The notes under the pieces: model-generated
Databases searched by the model: none
What the model saw: the letters and a program-made list of their open reading frames with translations, nothing else
Told to the model about the DNA's origin: nothing
Shown here: piece by piece, positions 42,696 to 52,239 of the stretch
How the letters are laid out: every line of letters starts with the position of its first letter
Numbering within the stretch: position 1 is the first letter of the stretch
Assembly (NCBI RefSeq): GCF_000214665.1
Contig: NC_015572.1
Location: forward strand, 62,001 to 126,000
DNA: 64,000 nucleotides
DNA from: Methylomonas methanica MC09
GTDB taxonomy: Bacteria; Pseudomonadota; Gammaproteobacteria; Methylococcales; Methylomonadaceae
Direction of reading: 5' to 3'
Translations under genes and position numbers: made by a program

Positions 42696-44132
42696 CTATT
42701 TCCAGCCGCCACCCAGCGCCTTATACAGGTTGATTTTGGCAATCCGCTGATCTCTGGTAGCGTTGATTAACTCGATATTGGATTGTAATGCATTTTGTTG
42801 TGTAATCAGAATCTCCAAGTAGGTAGCCTTGGCTGACCGGTATAAGTCTTTTGATATGTCAACCGACTGTTTTAACGCTTTGCTTTGCTCGTTTTTCAAT
42901 GCATTGATTTGTCCAAGATTCTTGATATTTGCCAATTGGTTGGCAACTTCAACGTAAGCGTTCAGAATGGTTTTTTGATAGTTATACATGGCGCTCAATT
43001 GATTCGCTTGGGCGGTATTGAATTTTGCTTCCAACGCTTTCATGTTGATTAGAGGCGCAATTAACGAACCCATTACGGAGTATGCAATCGAGGCAGGCGA
43101 AGAGAATAAAAATTCAGGGTTGAATGCCTGAAATCCAAATGTTGCCGTCATATTAAAGTTTGGATAGAAAGCGGCTTTTGCGGCCTTTAAATCGAATTTG
43201 GTGGCTTCTATTTCAAATTCCGCCGCTCGAATATCGGGACGGTTTTCCAATAATTGCGAAGGGATGCCTTCCGATATACTGCGCAAGGCCGGTTTGAAAA
43301 AGTCTTCTTTGGAGCGTTCGATCGGTTGCGGAAAGCGCCCCAATAAGAAATTCAGCCGGTTTTCGGTTTCGGTAATTTGTTGGAGTATATTTTTTTCCAA
43401 TGCCTGCATATTAAGATGCTGTGCATAAAACTGTTTTACTGCTAGCTCATTGGCTCTGCCGGCATCTTTTTGAAGTTTTATGACTTCCAGCGCTTCTTCT
43501 TGTGTCTGGATGGTTTGCCTGAGAATGTCCAATTCATTATCTAGCGCCAGTAAATCGTTGTAGTGTATGGCTACGTCGGCGACCAGATTGGATATGACGA
43601 AATTGGTGCCTTCAACGCTAGCCAAGTAGCTAGAAACGGCCGATCTGCGTTGATCGTGCAATTTCCCCCAAATGTCGACTTCCCAAGAGGATTGTAAGCC
43701 GACAAAAATGTCCGGTAAATTTTCCGGAACGACTTGGCCGGGGGTAATGAAAGTCGAGGCGTTACCCGCTCCATCCATAGTGTAAAGGCCGAATTTACGC
43801 ATGCCTCCGCCAATAGCTACATCGACCTTGGGCAATAACGCGCCATTTGCCAATTTAATACTGGAGCGGGCAACGTTTATCCGTTGCAAAGCCATTTGCA
43901 AATCGAGATTATTGGCAATGGCAGTGTCTATCAGTTTAAGCAGCAAGTTGTCTGTAAAATATTCCCGCCAGTTGATATCGGCTACATTGGCAGCATTCGA
44001 TGCATCTTGTTTGGTCTGATAACTTGCCGGAATGGGTTGTTCCTTGATGGACAAATCGGTATTCAGGCCGCAGCCCTGTATCGCTAATGCTAACAGGGAG
44101 ACGGCCAATGGGGAGTGGTTTATACGCTTCAT
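42696..44132 (-). CDS. outer membrane efflux channel (NodT/OprM family)
   Basis: The 478-residue protein is a TolC-like outer membrane factor with a lipoprotein signal (IQGCGLN, Cys21). It contains two OEP repeats with long helices, for example WREYFTDNLLLKLIDTAI near residues 57-73, NRLNFLLGRFPQPIERS, and LLENRPDIRAAEFEI. It forms the exit channel of the RND pump encoded just upstream (its start is seven bases after the permease stop). Length is standard. All three pump genes are in the same order and direction, so they form one operon. Confidence 0.93.
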   Translation of the reverse strand: MKRINHSPLAVSLLALAIQGCGLNTDLSIKEQPIPASYQTKQDASNAANVADINWREYFTDNLLLKLIDTAIANNLDLQMALQRINVARSSIKLANGALLPKVDVAIGGGMRKFGLYTMDGAGNASTFITPGQVVPENLPDIFVGLQSSWEVDIWGKLHDQRRSAVSSYLASVEGTNFVISNLVADVAIHYNDLLALDNELDILRQTIQTQEEALEVIKLQKDAGRANELAVKQFYAQHLNMQALEKNILQQITETENRLNFLLGRFPQPIERSKEDFFKPALRSISEGIPSQLLENRPDIRAAEFEIEATKFDLKAAKAAFYPNFNMTATFGFQAFNPEFLFSSPASIAYSVMGSLIAPLINMKALEAKFNTAQANQLSAMYNYQKTILNAYVEVANQLANIKNLGQINALKNEQSKALKQSVDISKDLYRSAKATYLEILITQQNALQSNIELINATRDQRIAKINLYKALGGGWK

Positions 44133-44138
44133 GAACTA

Positions 44139-47100
44139 TTAAAAAGTTTCGGTAAATGGGGCTTCTTCTTTCTTTTTTCGTGGGTGATGTTTGTCTGCAA
44201 TGCTGGCAAATGTCACATACAAGCCCGGGATAATAACGACGCCGAAAACGGTACCGAAGATCATGCCGCCCGCAGCGGCGGCACCGATGGTGTTATTGCC
44301 GATTTCGCCCGCGCCGGATGCGAACATTAACGGAAGCAGGCCGGCAACAAAGGCGAACGAGGTCATCAAAATCGGCCTCAAACGCAACACGCCCCCTTCG
44401 ATTGCGGCTTCGAAAGGCGACTTGCCTTCCTTATGTTTCAAAGCGGCGAACTCGATAATCAGAATCGCATTTTTGCCGAGAATACCAATCAGCATGATCA
44501 TGGCGATTTGCGCGTAAATGTTGTTTTCCAGGCCCATCATCATCAGGAAAAACAAGGCGCCGAATATGCCGATGGGTAAGGAAAAAATCACCGCAAAAGG
44601 CAACAGGAAACTTTCATATTGCGCGGCCAGCAGTAAATAGACAAATACCAAACAGATCACGAAGATGAAAATGGCCTGATTGCCGGCATTGGCCTGATCG
44701 CGCGATGAGCCGGCCCAGTCGTAGCCGAAGCCTCTGGGTAAGGTTTCGGCCGCCACGGCCTTGATCGCCGCAATAGCTTGGCCGCTGCTGAACCCCGCTG
44801 CCGGTTGGCCGTTGATCATGGCGGATGTGTACATGTTGTAACGGGTGATCTGTTCCGGGCCGTAGACTTTTTCCACACTTAAAAACGACGAGAACGGCAC
44901 CATGTGGCCGGCGTCGTTTTTGATATAAAGCGCCATTAAATCTTCGGGTTTGGCACGATATTCGGGTAAGGCCTGTACCATCACTTTGTACATTTGCCCA
45001 AAGCGGATGAAGTTGGTCGCATATTCGCTGCCGATCAGCGTTTGCAAGGTACTCATGGCGTTATCGGCGGTGATGCCTTTCTGCGCGGCTCTGTCGCCGT
45101 CTATGTGCAACACGAACTGCGGGAAGCTGGCATTGAACGTGGTGAAGGTATTGCTAATTTCGGGCCGTTCGTTCAGTTTCTCGACAAACGCATTCGCGAC
45201 TTTTTGCAATTTCTCCAAATCGTCGGAACCGGTTTTGTCCAACAGACGCAGCTCGAAGCCGCTGGAGTTGCCGTAGCCGGGCACCGGCGGCGGAGTGAAA
45301 AACTCCACGCTGGCATCCTTAATATGGCGGGTTTTTTCCTCCAATACTTTCATCAGGTCCTTGTCCGAGGCCTCGCGTTCCTCCCAGTTTTTTAAATTGA
45401 TCAGGTTCATCCCGTATACCGAGCCGGTACCGTCGGACAGAATGCTGAAACCGGCCAGACTGGAAACCGAGGCCACTTCCTCCAGCCCCGAGGCTATCCG
45501 CTGTACTTCGTTGGATACTTTTTCGGTCCGCTCCAGCGTGGCGCCCGACGGTGTGGTGATATTGGCGTAAATGGTGCCTTGATCTTCTTCCGGAATAAAG
45601 CCGGACGGCACGCTATGCCCTATCAAACCAGCGCCCAGCGAGAAGCCCAGCAGGATGGCAAAGGTGATCAGACTACGGTTGCCGATTGCGCGGATAATCG
45701 CCTTGTAGCGGTCGGACAAGCTGTCGTACCAACGGTTAAAACCTTTGAAAAAATTTTGCACACGGGAAGGTTTGTCATTGTTGTGGCCGTGCAGATTTTT
45801 CAAAAACATCGCGCATAACGCCGGGGTCAAGGTTAGTGCCGTGACCCCGGACAACACGATGGAAATCGCCATGGTTAGCGAGAACTGTCGATAAAACACG
45901 CCTTCCGGGCCCTCCATGAACGACACCGGCAAAAATACCGCCGACATCACCAGCGTGATGGCGATGATCGCGCCGCTGATTTCCCGCATCGCATGTTCGG
46001 TGGCGCGTTTCGGGCCCATGTGCGAATGCTCCATTTTGGAGTGAACCGCTTCCACTACCACGATGGCGTTGTCGACCACGATGCCGATTGCCAGTACCAA
46101 GGCGAACAAGGTGATCAAGTTCAGCGAAAAGCCCAGCAGCTGCATGAAGAAGAAGGTGCCGATCAACGATACCGGTACGGCGATAATCGGAATCACCGTC
46201 GATCGCACGTCCTGCAGGAAGATGAATACCACCAGAGCCACCAGCACGAAGGCTTCGAATAAGGTTTTCAGCACCTCGTGGATAGAGGCGTCCAAAAACG
46301 CCGATACGTCGTAACTGACGGTGTAAGTCATACCGGGCGGAAACGAATTGGCTTTGATTTCCGCCATGGTGTTTTTGATGTTTTCGATAACCTCCTTGGC
46401 GTTACTGCCGGGGCGCTGTTTCAATAGAATAGCGGCGGAAGGCCGGCCGTTTTCCTTGGACAGTACGTTGTAATCCTGGGAGTCGAATTCGATTTCGGCG
46501 ACATCCTTCAAGCGGACGATTTCGCCGCCCTCGTCGCTTTTGATGACGATGTTTTCATAGCCTTCCCGCGTGTTGTATTTACCGGTATAACGCAGTACAT
46601 ATTGCAGGGCTTGGGCTTCCTTGCCGGAGCTTTCGCCGATTTTGCCCGGCGCCGCTTCCACGTTCTGCGCTTTGAGTTTGTCGACGATTTCGGTGGCGGA
46701 GATGTTGTACATCAACAGTTTGTCGGGTTTTAGCCAGACCCGCATGGCGTACTCCCGGGAACCCAGAATCTCCGCAAAACCGACCCCTTCGATGCGCTTC
46801 AATTCTTTAAGAATGTTGATGTCGGTGAAGTTGTAGAGAAATTTTTCGTCTACCGTGGGATCTTCGCTCAATATGTTGATATACAACAGCATGGCGTTTT
46901 GCACCTTTTCCACGATAACGCCGGATTTAATGGCTTCCGCCGGTAACTCGTCGATTACCGCCGATACCCGGTTTTGTACGTTAACCGCCGCCACGTCGGG
47001 GCTGGTACCGGGTTTGAAGATCACGCTGATCAAGCCGCTGCCGTCGTTGCCGGCCACCGACGACATGTAGGTCATGCCGGGTACGCCGTTGATGGCCCGT

Positions 47101-47297
47101 TCCAGCGGCGTGATAACCGCCTTGACGACCACCCCGGCGTTGGCGCCGGTAAATTTGGTGGTGACCGTGACTTCCGGCGGTGCGATGTCCGGGAATTGGG
47201 TGACGGGGAGTTGGGTCAGGGAAATCAGGCCCATCAGGGTAATAATCACCGAGATCACGATGGACAGCACCGGGCGGTGAATAAATTTAGAGGTCAT
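44139..47297 (-). CDS. RND efflux permease, HAE1 family
   Basis: The 1052-residue inner-membrane pump has the full twelve-helix RND plan with two large periplasmic loops. It opens FIHRPVLSIVISVIITLMG. The proton-relay helix reads VLAIGIVVDNAIVVVEAV, keeping the first essential Asp. A periplasmic FFTPPPVPGYGNSSGF segment is like that of drug exporters, and the end is GMIFGTVFGVVIIPGLYV. Such pumps export hydrophobic drugs or toxic compounds; substrate cannot be inferred. The loop sequences, to my eye, resemble Bacteroidetes pumps, hinting at transfer. It follows the adaptor gene after 14 bases. Confidence 0.95.
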   Translation of the reverse strand: MTSKFIHRPVLSIVISVIITLMGLISLTQLPVTQFPDIAPPEVTVTTKFTGANAGVVVKAVITPLERAINGVPGMTYMSSVAGNDGSGLISVIFKPGTSPDVAAVNVQNRVSAVIDELPAEAIKSGVIVEKVQNAMLLYINILSEDPTVDEKFLYNFTDINILKELKRIEGVGFAEILGSREYAMRVWLKPDKLLMYNISATEIVDKLKAQNVEAAPGKIGESSGKEAQALQYVLRYTGKYNTREGYENIVIKSDEGGEIVRLKDVAEIEFDSQDYNVLSKENGRPSAAILLKQRPGSNAKEVIENIKNTMAEIKANSFPPGMTYTVSYDVSAFLDASIHEVLKTLFEAFVLVALVVFIFLQDVRSTVIPIIAVPVSLIGTFFFMQLLGFSLNLITLFALVLAIGIVVDNAIVVVEAVHSKMEHSHMGPKRATEHAMREISGAIIAITLVMSAVFLPVSFMEGPEGVFYRQFSLTMAISIVLSGVTALTLTPALCAMFLKNLHGHNNDKPSRVQNFFKGFNRWYDSLSDRYKAIIRAIGNRSLITFAILLGFSLGAGLIGHSVPSGFIPEEDQGTIYANITTPSGATLERTEKVSNEVQRIASGLEEVASVSSLAGFSILSDGTGSVYGMNLINLKNWEEREASDKDLMKVLEEKTRHIKDASVEFFTPPPVPGYGNSSGFELRLLDKTGSDDLEKLQKVANAFVEKLNERPEISNTFTTFNASFPQFVLHIDGDRAAQKGITADNAMSTLQTLIGSEYATNFIRFGQMYKVMVQALPEYRAKPEDLMALYIKNDAGHMVPFSSFLSVEKVYGPEQITRYNMYTSAMINGQPAAGFSSGQAIAAIKAVAAETLPRGFGYDWAGSSRDQANAGNQAIFIFVICLVFVYLLLAAQYESFLLPFAVIFSLPIGIFGALFFLMMMGLENNIYAQIAMIMLIGILGKNAILIIEFAALKHKEGKSPFEAAIEGGVLRLRPILMTSFAFVAGLLPLMFASGAGEIGNNTIGAAAAGGMIFGTVFGVVIIPGLYVTFASIADKHHPRKKKEEAPFTETF

Positions 47298-47311
47298 GTA
47301 GGCGAACTCCC

Positions 47312-48424
47312 TTACTGGCTATCGGCTGCGGACATGGAGGCCGCCAAATCGACGAATTTAGGGTCGATTTTTGTGCCGTCTTTTGCCTCGGCCACGCCTT
47401 CGAGAACGATTTTTTCGTTTTTGGTCAAACCGGATTCTATAGCGTAATAGTCGGTAAAACGCATTTTCGGGATCACATTACGCTGGTGTAACACGTTGTT
47501 TTTGTCGACTACAAAGACGTAGAGTTTGTCTTGGATTTCAAACGTTGATTTTTGCGGAATAATTAAAGCGTTTGTAAGTACTTTATTGATGACGACCTCG
47601 CCGTTGGCGCCGTGTTTTAAAATGGCGTCCGGATTCGGAAACCGGGCTCTGAAAGCAATATTGCCGGTTTCGCGGTCGAACTCGCTTTCGATCATTTCGA
47701 TTTTGCCCTTATGGGGGTATAACTCGTTATTGGCAAGCCGTAAGCTGACGATTTTCATTTCCTCTTCGTCGCTGGAAATGTAATTCAGATAATCGACTTC
47801 CGAGAGGTTGAAATAGGCGAATATTTCGCTATTGTCGGAAATGGAGGTCAACATGTCACCTTCCTCGATCAAACTGCCGACTTTGTGCGGAATACGGTTG
47901 ATGACGCCGTCGTAGGGAGCTTTAATCTGCGAAAAAGCCAAGTGTAAGGCCACCTGTTCCTTATTGGCCTGGGCTTCTTCCACCTTGGCCTTGAGCGCAT
48001 TGATTTTTGCCTCAAGAACCTCGAGCTCTGTTTTAGAGACAATATCTTTTTCCACCAAGCGCTTAATGTTGCCCAATTCAACTTCGGAAGCCTTTAAATC
48101 GGCAATGGCCGCCTTGTAATCGGCGTTGGCTTTTTGCAGCTCCTTTTCATGCTCCATAAAACTCAGGCTAAATAACAGTTGGCCTTTGCTGACGGTCTGA
48201 CCTTCGTCGACGTAGTTCTTTTCCAGGAAGCCTTTAATTTTACTTCTGACTTCCACGTACCTGACCGATTGAATTTCAGCCACATACTCGCTGCTGTAAG
48301 GCGTATTTTTTACCATGGGACTGACGACTTCATAGCTTTCGGGCTGCTTTTCAACATCTTTTTCCGATGAGCATGCCGTTACGATTAAGCATGCGGCAAT
48401 TAATAGTATTTGACTGATTTTCAT
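47312..48424 (-). CDS. RND periplasmic adaptor (membrane fusion protein)
   Basis: The 370-residue lipoprotein (lipobox VTACSS, Cys18) links the permease to the outer membrane channel. The order is barrel/lipoyl part with YVEVRSKIKGFLEKNYVDEGQTVSKGQLLF (residues about 56-85), helical hairpin (about 90-145), second lipoyl half KAPYDGVINRIPHKVGSLIEEGDML and a beta-barrel with membrane-proximal domain. It is the first gene of the pump operon adaptor-permease-channel. About 550 bases separate it from batB/C, so it probably has its own promoter. No regulator gene adjoins it. Confidence 0.94.
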   Translation of the reverse strand: MKISQILLIAACLIVTACSSEKDVEKQPESYEVVSPMVKNTPYSSEYVAEIQSVRYVEVRSKIKGFLEKNYVDEGQTVSKGQLLFSLSFMEHEKELQKANADYKAAIADLKASEVELGNIKRLVEKDIVSKTELEVLEAKINALKAKVEEAQANKEQVALHLAFSQIKAPYDGVINRIPHKVGSLIEEGDMLTSISDNSEIFAYFNLSEVDYLNYISSDEEEMKIVSLRLANNELYPHKGKIEMIESEFDRETGNIAFRARFPNPDAILKHGANGEVVINKVLTNALIIPQKSTFEIQDKLYVFVVDKNNVLHQRNVIPKMRFTDYYAIESGLTKNEKIVLEGVAEAKDGTKIDPKFVDLAASMSAADSQ

Positions 48425-48970
48425 TTTGGAAGAGTTTGTCGGGAGTTGCTGGTCACGAAACGAATCTTAGGGCATTCGGCTTTACAGCCTGCCCGCTTAA
48501 AGGTTTCGTGGCCGGGAGTAGGAATTTGATCCCGCGTCGTAACACGGGCATATAGGTATAACATTAATTTAAGTGCAGCCGCGGACCGCAGGATCAAGGT
48601 ATATCCCGCTACGAATAAGTGAGCGTTAATTGCAAACCAAATAATATCGAATAAATACAATTTAACCGGGCCGAATACTCTCTTTCGAATATTTTCCATT
48701 AGGAAGAAAAAATTCAGGAAAGGCCCGCTATCTATTGATTTTTCGAGAAAATAATGAGTTACGACTTTGATTTCCATCATAAGTTGTTGAGTATCTATTT
48801 TCAATATCTTTATTCGGCTAAATCAGCTGTTTTGTCACTGCGGAGAACATACTCTGCTGCGGCAAGCTAATGGCGATTTGATGCACTACGGATATTTATA
48901 GCCGCTATTGCCGGAGGCGCAAGCGGCGGGGAATTGCCGTGGTTAAGCTTAACTGACGCGCGTCCGGCTG
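48425..48970. other. intergenic region upstream of the RND operon
   Basis: The region separates batB/C from the pump. A minus-strand frame at 48421-48804 (127 codons) overlaps the adaptor start by ATGA but has poor codon quality and no recognisable domain. The part near 48480-48540 reads like translated non-coding DNA. Otherwise nothing is recognised. The pump promoter should lie here. Confidence 0.4.
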
Positions 48971-50785
48971 TTACCAGTCCGGGCCGCTATGGGGAGGCGG
49001 GTCGCGTTGACCGTATTGATATTTGAATTTACGTTTCAACAAACCGGTGGGTTCGTCGGGTATGCGTTTTAATAGTTGTTCGTTGGCACGCTTGGCTTCG
49101 TCCTGCTCGGAGGCCGGTTGCGCTGCCGGTTGGTTTTTGGGCGACTGTTCCGGTTTGGGATTCTTGGGTTCGCGGCGGGCGTCGTCCGGTTGGTCTGCCT
49201 GCTGATCCGGTTGCGGCCGTTTGTCCTGATTTTGTTCGGGCTTGTTGGCCGGTCCGTCCTCACCGGGTTGTGGCTTGTCTTGGTTTTGTTCCTGTTCCTG
49301 CTTCTGCTGCTGGCTTTGGTCTTTATTTTCGTCCTGTTTTTGTGACTCGGACTGTCCTTTTTGCTGATCCTGTTGATTTTTTTCGGATGACTGATCGGAT
49401 GATTGTTTATCCTGATTTTGCTGTTTTTGTTGATCCTGTAATTGTTTTTCAAGCAGCTCTTTATTGTAGCGGGCGTCGGCGTGGTTTGGGTCCAGCTTTA
49501 ACGCGGCTTGATATGCCTGGATGGCTTCCTGTAATTGGCCGGCCTTGGCCAGGGCGTTGCCCCGATTGTAATGACCGTCCGCGCTTTGCGTGTCTTTTAG
49601 GGTTTCCGCCGCTTCCTGAAATTGCCCGGCCTTATATTGGGCGGCGGCTCGCCAGTCTGGGTTGCTGAATTGCTCGGCTGCTTGCTGATATTGCTGCTGT
49701 TGAAACGCTTGCTGAGCACGTTGATCTTGCGTGTGCCACAGACTTTGCCAATCCAGCGCGGCAGCCGGCTTAGGCAGCGGCAACAGACACAGCAAGCCCA
49801 GCGTCAGCAAACCTTTTCTAAAACGCAATGCCGCCCATGGCAAAACCAACAATAATAGCCATGGCCCTACTTCCTTCCATTGTTCCAGCAACAGATTGGT
49901 TTTTTCGGCGGAATCGTTACTTTTCACTTGACTAAACAAGCTGCCCAGCCGGTCGACGTCGCTATCGTCGGCCGTAACCGGCTGATAAATGCCGTGTCCG
50001 GTGCTGGCCAGTTGCGATAATTCCGCGCTATCCAGCCGGGCTACCACGATATTTCCTTGAGAATCTTTCAAAAAGCCGCCGGGAACCGGAATCGGCGCGC
50101 CCTCCGGAGTACCCATTGCCAATACCGACAGCCGGTAGTCGCCTAACAGTCGCTTGGCCTGATGGATACTATCGGCGTCGGCACCGTCCGTTACCAACAA
50201 AATATCGCCTTGCGCCAGACCGGCCTGATGCAATAAATCCGTTGCTTTTTCGATGGCAACGCCGGTATTGCTGCCGGAGCTGGGCATGATGTCGGTAGTC
50301 AATGCCTCTATCTGGCTGTTGATCGTCGCCGTATCGGTTGTCAGCGGAGTGACGGTAAAGGCGTCGCCGCTGTATACCAGTAATGCGGTTTGTCCGTCCT
50401 TGCGCTGTTTCAGAATATCGCTGATTTTATAGCGGGCACGGCTGATTCGGCTGGGCTTGATATCGGTGGCATTCATGGATTTGGATAAATCCAGCGCGAT
50501 GACCAATGCGGAATCGTTTCGGAAGGCCGGGCTCGGTATGCGTTCCCAGGTTGGCCCGGCCAAGGCCAGAATGCACAGCAAACAGGCAAGCGCGGCACCG
50601 ATCCAGCCGCCCGGATGCACCCGGTCCGGCTTATCTTGCAGGATAAACGGCAACAGTTCTGCATCGCATACAGTCGTCCAGTCGCCGCGCCGGTATTTAT
50701 GTTGAACCGATAAATACAACAGTACCGCCGCCGGAATTATGCTCAGCAACCACCAGGGTCTCAGGAAATGAAACGTGGCCCACAT
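48971..50785 (-). CDS. batB: BatB/BatC-type VWA and TPR membrane protein
   Basis: About 604 residues. The start is typical of BatB (MWATFHFLRPWWLLSI), with membrane helices near 8-25 and 60-78. A von Willebrand A domain (about 88-285) has the metal site ALDLSKS and later VTDGAD. Another membrane helix lies near residue 310. A TPR region (about 350-445, GNALAKAGQLQEAIQAYQAALKLDPNHADARYN) follows. A very low-complexity tail rich in Gln, Lys, Asp and Pro (about 450-570) completes the protein. BatC is normally a separate TPR protein, so this is a BatB-BatC fusion. The ATG at 50785 overlaps the batA stop (TGATG). Confidence 0.9.
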   Translation of the reverse strand: MWATFHFLRPWWLLSIIPAAVLLYLSVQHKYRRGDWTTVCDAELLPFILQDKPDRVHPGGWIGAALACLLCILALAGPTWERIPSPAFRNDSALVIALDLSKSMNATDIKPSRISRARYKISDILKQRKDGQTALLVYSGDAFTVTPLTTDTATINSQIEALTTDIMPSSGSNTGVAIEKATDLLHQAGLAQGDILLVTDGADADSIHQAKRLLGDYRLSVLAMGTPEGAPIPVPGGFLKDSQGNIVVARLDSAELSQLASTGHGIYQPVTADDSDVDRLGSLFSQVKSNDSAEKTNLLLEQWKEVGPWLLLLVLPWAALRFRKGLLTLGLLCLLPLPKPAAALDWQSLWHTQDQRAQQAFQQQQYQQAAEQFSNPDWRAAAQYKAGQFQEAAETLKDTQSADGHYNRGNALAKAGQLQEAIQAYQAALKLDPNHADARYNKELLEKQLQDQQKQQNQDKQSSDQSSEKNQQDQQKGQSESQKQDENKDQSQQQKQEQEQNQDKPQPGEDGPANKPEQNQDKRPQPDQQADQPDDARREPKNPKPEQSPKNQPAAQPASEQDEAKRANEQLLKRIPDEPTGLLKRKFKYQYGQRDPPPHSGPDW

Positions 50786-51771
50786 CAGCCCCACCTCAAA
50801 CGGCTGACAGCCAGTAATGCGGCCAATGCCATGGATACGGACAGCGGCCAGACATACAGCTCGGAACGTGGCCGGAAAAACTGCTTGTCTTTTTCCACCG
50901 GTTCCAGCTGGTCCAGAATTTGATATATCTGCTCCAGTTCCTCGGTATTGCGAGCCCGGAAATACCGCCCGCCGGTGGTGTCGGCGATAGCTTGCAGGGT
51001 TTTTTCATCCAGATCGGCGGATGGGTTGACGCGGCGGGTACCGAACAGACTGCGCACCAATATTTCGTCGGCCCCGATACCGATAGTGTAGATTTTCAAG
51101 TGATACTCGGCGGCGATTTCAGCGGCTTTCAACGGACTTAGTTCGCCGGCGGTATTGGCGCCGTCGGTCAGTAAAATCAATACCCGGCTGTCGTTTTTTT
51201 CATCCTGCAGGCGCTTGACGGCCAAGCCGATGGCATCGCCGATGGAGGTTTGCGGTTCGTCTTCGGTGATGCCGATAAAGGCTTCGTTCAACAGCGTTTC
51301 AACGGTCTTACGGTCAAAGGTTAGCGGCACATGTAAATAAGCTTGGGTGCCGAACAATATCAAACCGATGCGGTCGCCAACCCGGCGTTTCACGAAATCG
51401 CTTACCACATACTTGGTGGCGGTGAGCCGGTCGTAACGTTTGTCGTTAATGACGAAATCCTTCTCTTCCATACTGCCGGAGACGTCTACCGCCAGCATCA
51501 GGTCGCGGCCGTTTACCGCCAGTTCCAAAGGCTCGCCCAGCCATTGAGGGCGGGTGCAGGCAATCACCAGAAAAACCCAGGCGAAAGCGGCCATGCGTAA
51601 CGGCCAGCGTTGTTGAGTACTAAAGGTGGCGGGTCCATTCGCGGGTAAATCATCCAGAAAGGGCACAATCAATGCGGCTTGTTGAGTTTGCGGTTTGGCC
51701 GGCAACAGCCAACGCAATAGAAAAGGCAGAGGCAGTATCAGGCCGAGCCACGGCCATTGAAATGCCATCAT
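50785..51771 (-). CDS. batA: BatA-type VWA membrane protein
   Basis: About 328 residues with a BatA opening (FQWPWLGLILPLPFLLRWLLP), two N-terminal membrane helices and a VWA domain (about 80-270). Its metal-dependent adhesion site reads AVDVSGSM with the later ILLTDGANTAG, and a final membrane helix lies near the C-terminus. BatA acts with BatB and MoxR in envelope stress tolerance. I chose the ATG at 51771, which overlaps the DUF4381 stop; the frame is open 12 codons further upstream inside that gene. Confidence 0.92.
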   Translation of the reverse strand: MMAFQWPWLGLILPLPFLLRWLLPAKPQTQQAALIVPFLDDLPANGPATFSTQQRWPLRMAAFAWVFLVIACTRPQWLGEPLELAVNGRDLMLAVDVSGSMEEKDFVINDKRYDRLTATKYVVSDFVKRRVGDRIGLILFGTQAYLHVPLTFDRKTVETLLNEAFIGITEDEPQTSIGDAIGLAVKRLQDEKNDSRVLILLTDGANTAGELSPLKAAEIAAEYHLKIYTIGIGADEILVRSLFGTRRVNPSADLDEKTLQAIADTTGGRYFRARNTEELEQIYQILDQLEPVEKDKQFFRPRSELYVWPLSVSMALAALLAVSRLRWG

Positions 51772-52232
51772 GACGGTTTGTCCTGTTGTTTTAGCCAACG
51801 TTCGCACAAGGCGAACAAGGCCTCCAGATCGGTCTGTTCCGGTACTGTTGGGCGATAATGCGCATCCGCCAGGCAGCGGCCCACACCCTGGCTGAACGGC
51901 GCGTCCGGCAGCTTACGATCCAGATAGTCCAACCAGGCTTGTCCTCGCAAGCCCGCTACGTCGCCGAGCGTATCGGTACTAATGGCCGTGCGGCGTAGCA
52001 ACGCCGACAAGTCGGTCAAGGTCTGTAGCGGGTCGTTTTGCTGTCGGCGGATCTGAGTTAACAAGGTTTGTGCGCGTTTGATTGCGGTTTTTCGGGTCAG
52101 GCGGCGATACACATGGCGAACTAGCACGATGAATAAAATCAGCAGGATAGGCAGTAGCCACCAGCCCACGGCGGGCGGCCACCAGCCTATACTTTCAGGC
52201 AAATGGATGTCTTTTAAAGGCAAAGGTTCCAT
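51768..52232 (-). CDS. DUF4381 membrane protein
   Basis: The 154-residue protein has one membrane helix (about 22-40, VGWWLLPILLILFIVLV), a conserved IHLPESIGWWPPAVGWW opening and a cytoplasmic helical part with WLDYLDRKLP. It matches DUF4381, which occurs between DUF58 and BatA genes in many proteobacterial MoxR clusters. The function is unknown. It overlaps batA and follows the GGDEF/EAL gene after seven bases, so it is transcribed with it. Confidence 0.85.
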   Translation of the reverse strand: MEPLPLKDIHLPESIGWWPPAVGWWLLPILLILFIVLVRHVYRRLTRKTAIKRAQTLLTQIRRQQNDPLQTLTDLSALLRRTAISTDTLGDVAGLRGQAWLDYLDRKLPDAPFSQGVGRCLADAHYRPTVPEQTDLEALFALCERWLKQQDKPS

Positions 52233-52239
52233 GGCTTAA

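Noticed and set aside
48470..48545. Sequence resembling a tRNA 3' half (GGGATCAAATTCC near a CTCCCGGCCA end)
   Set aside because: No matching 5' acceptor arm or anticodon stem could be drawn; similarity is partial.
48421..48804. 127-codon minus-strand frame overlapping the RND adaptor start by ATGA
   Set aside because: No family match, uneven codon composition and a stretch that reads like translated non-coding DNA; the overlap alone is not enough.
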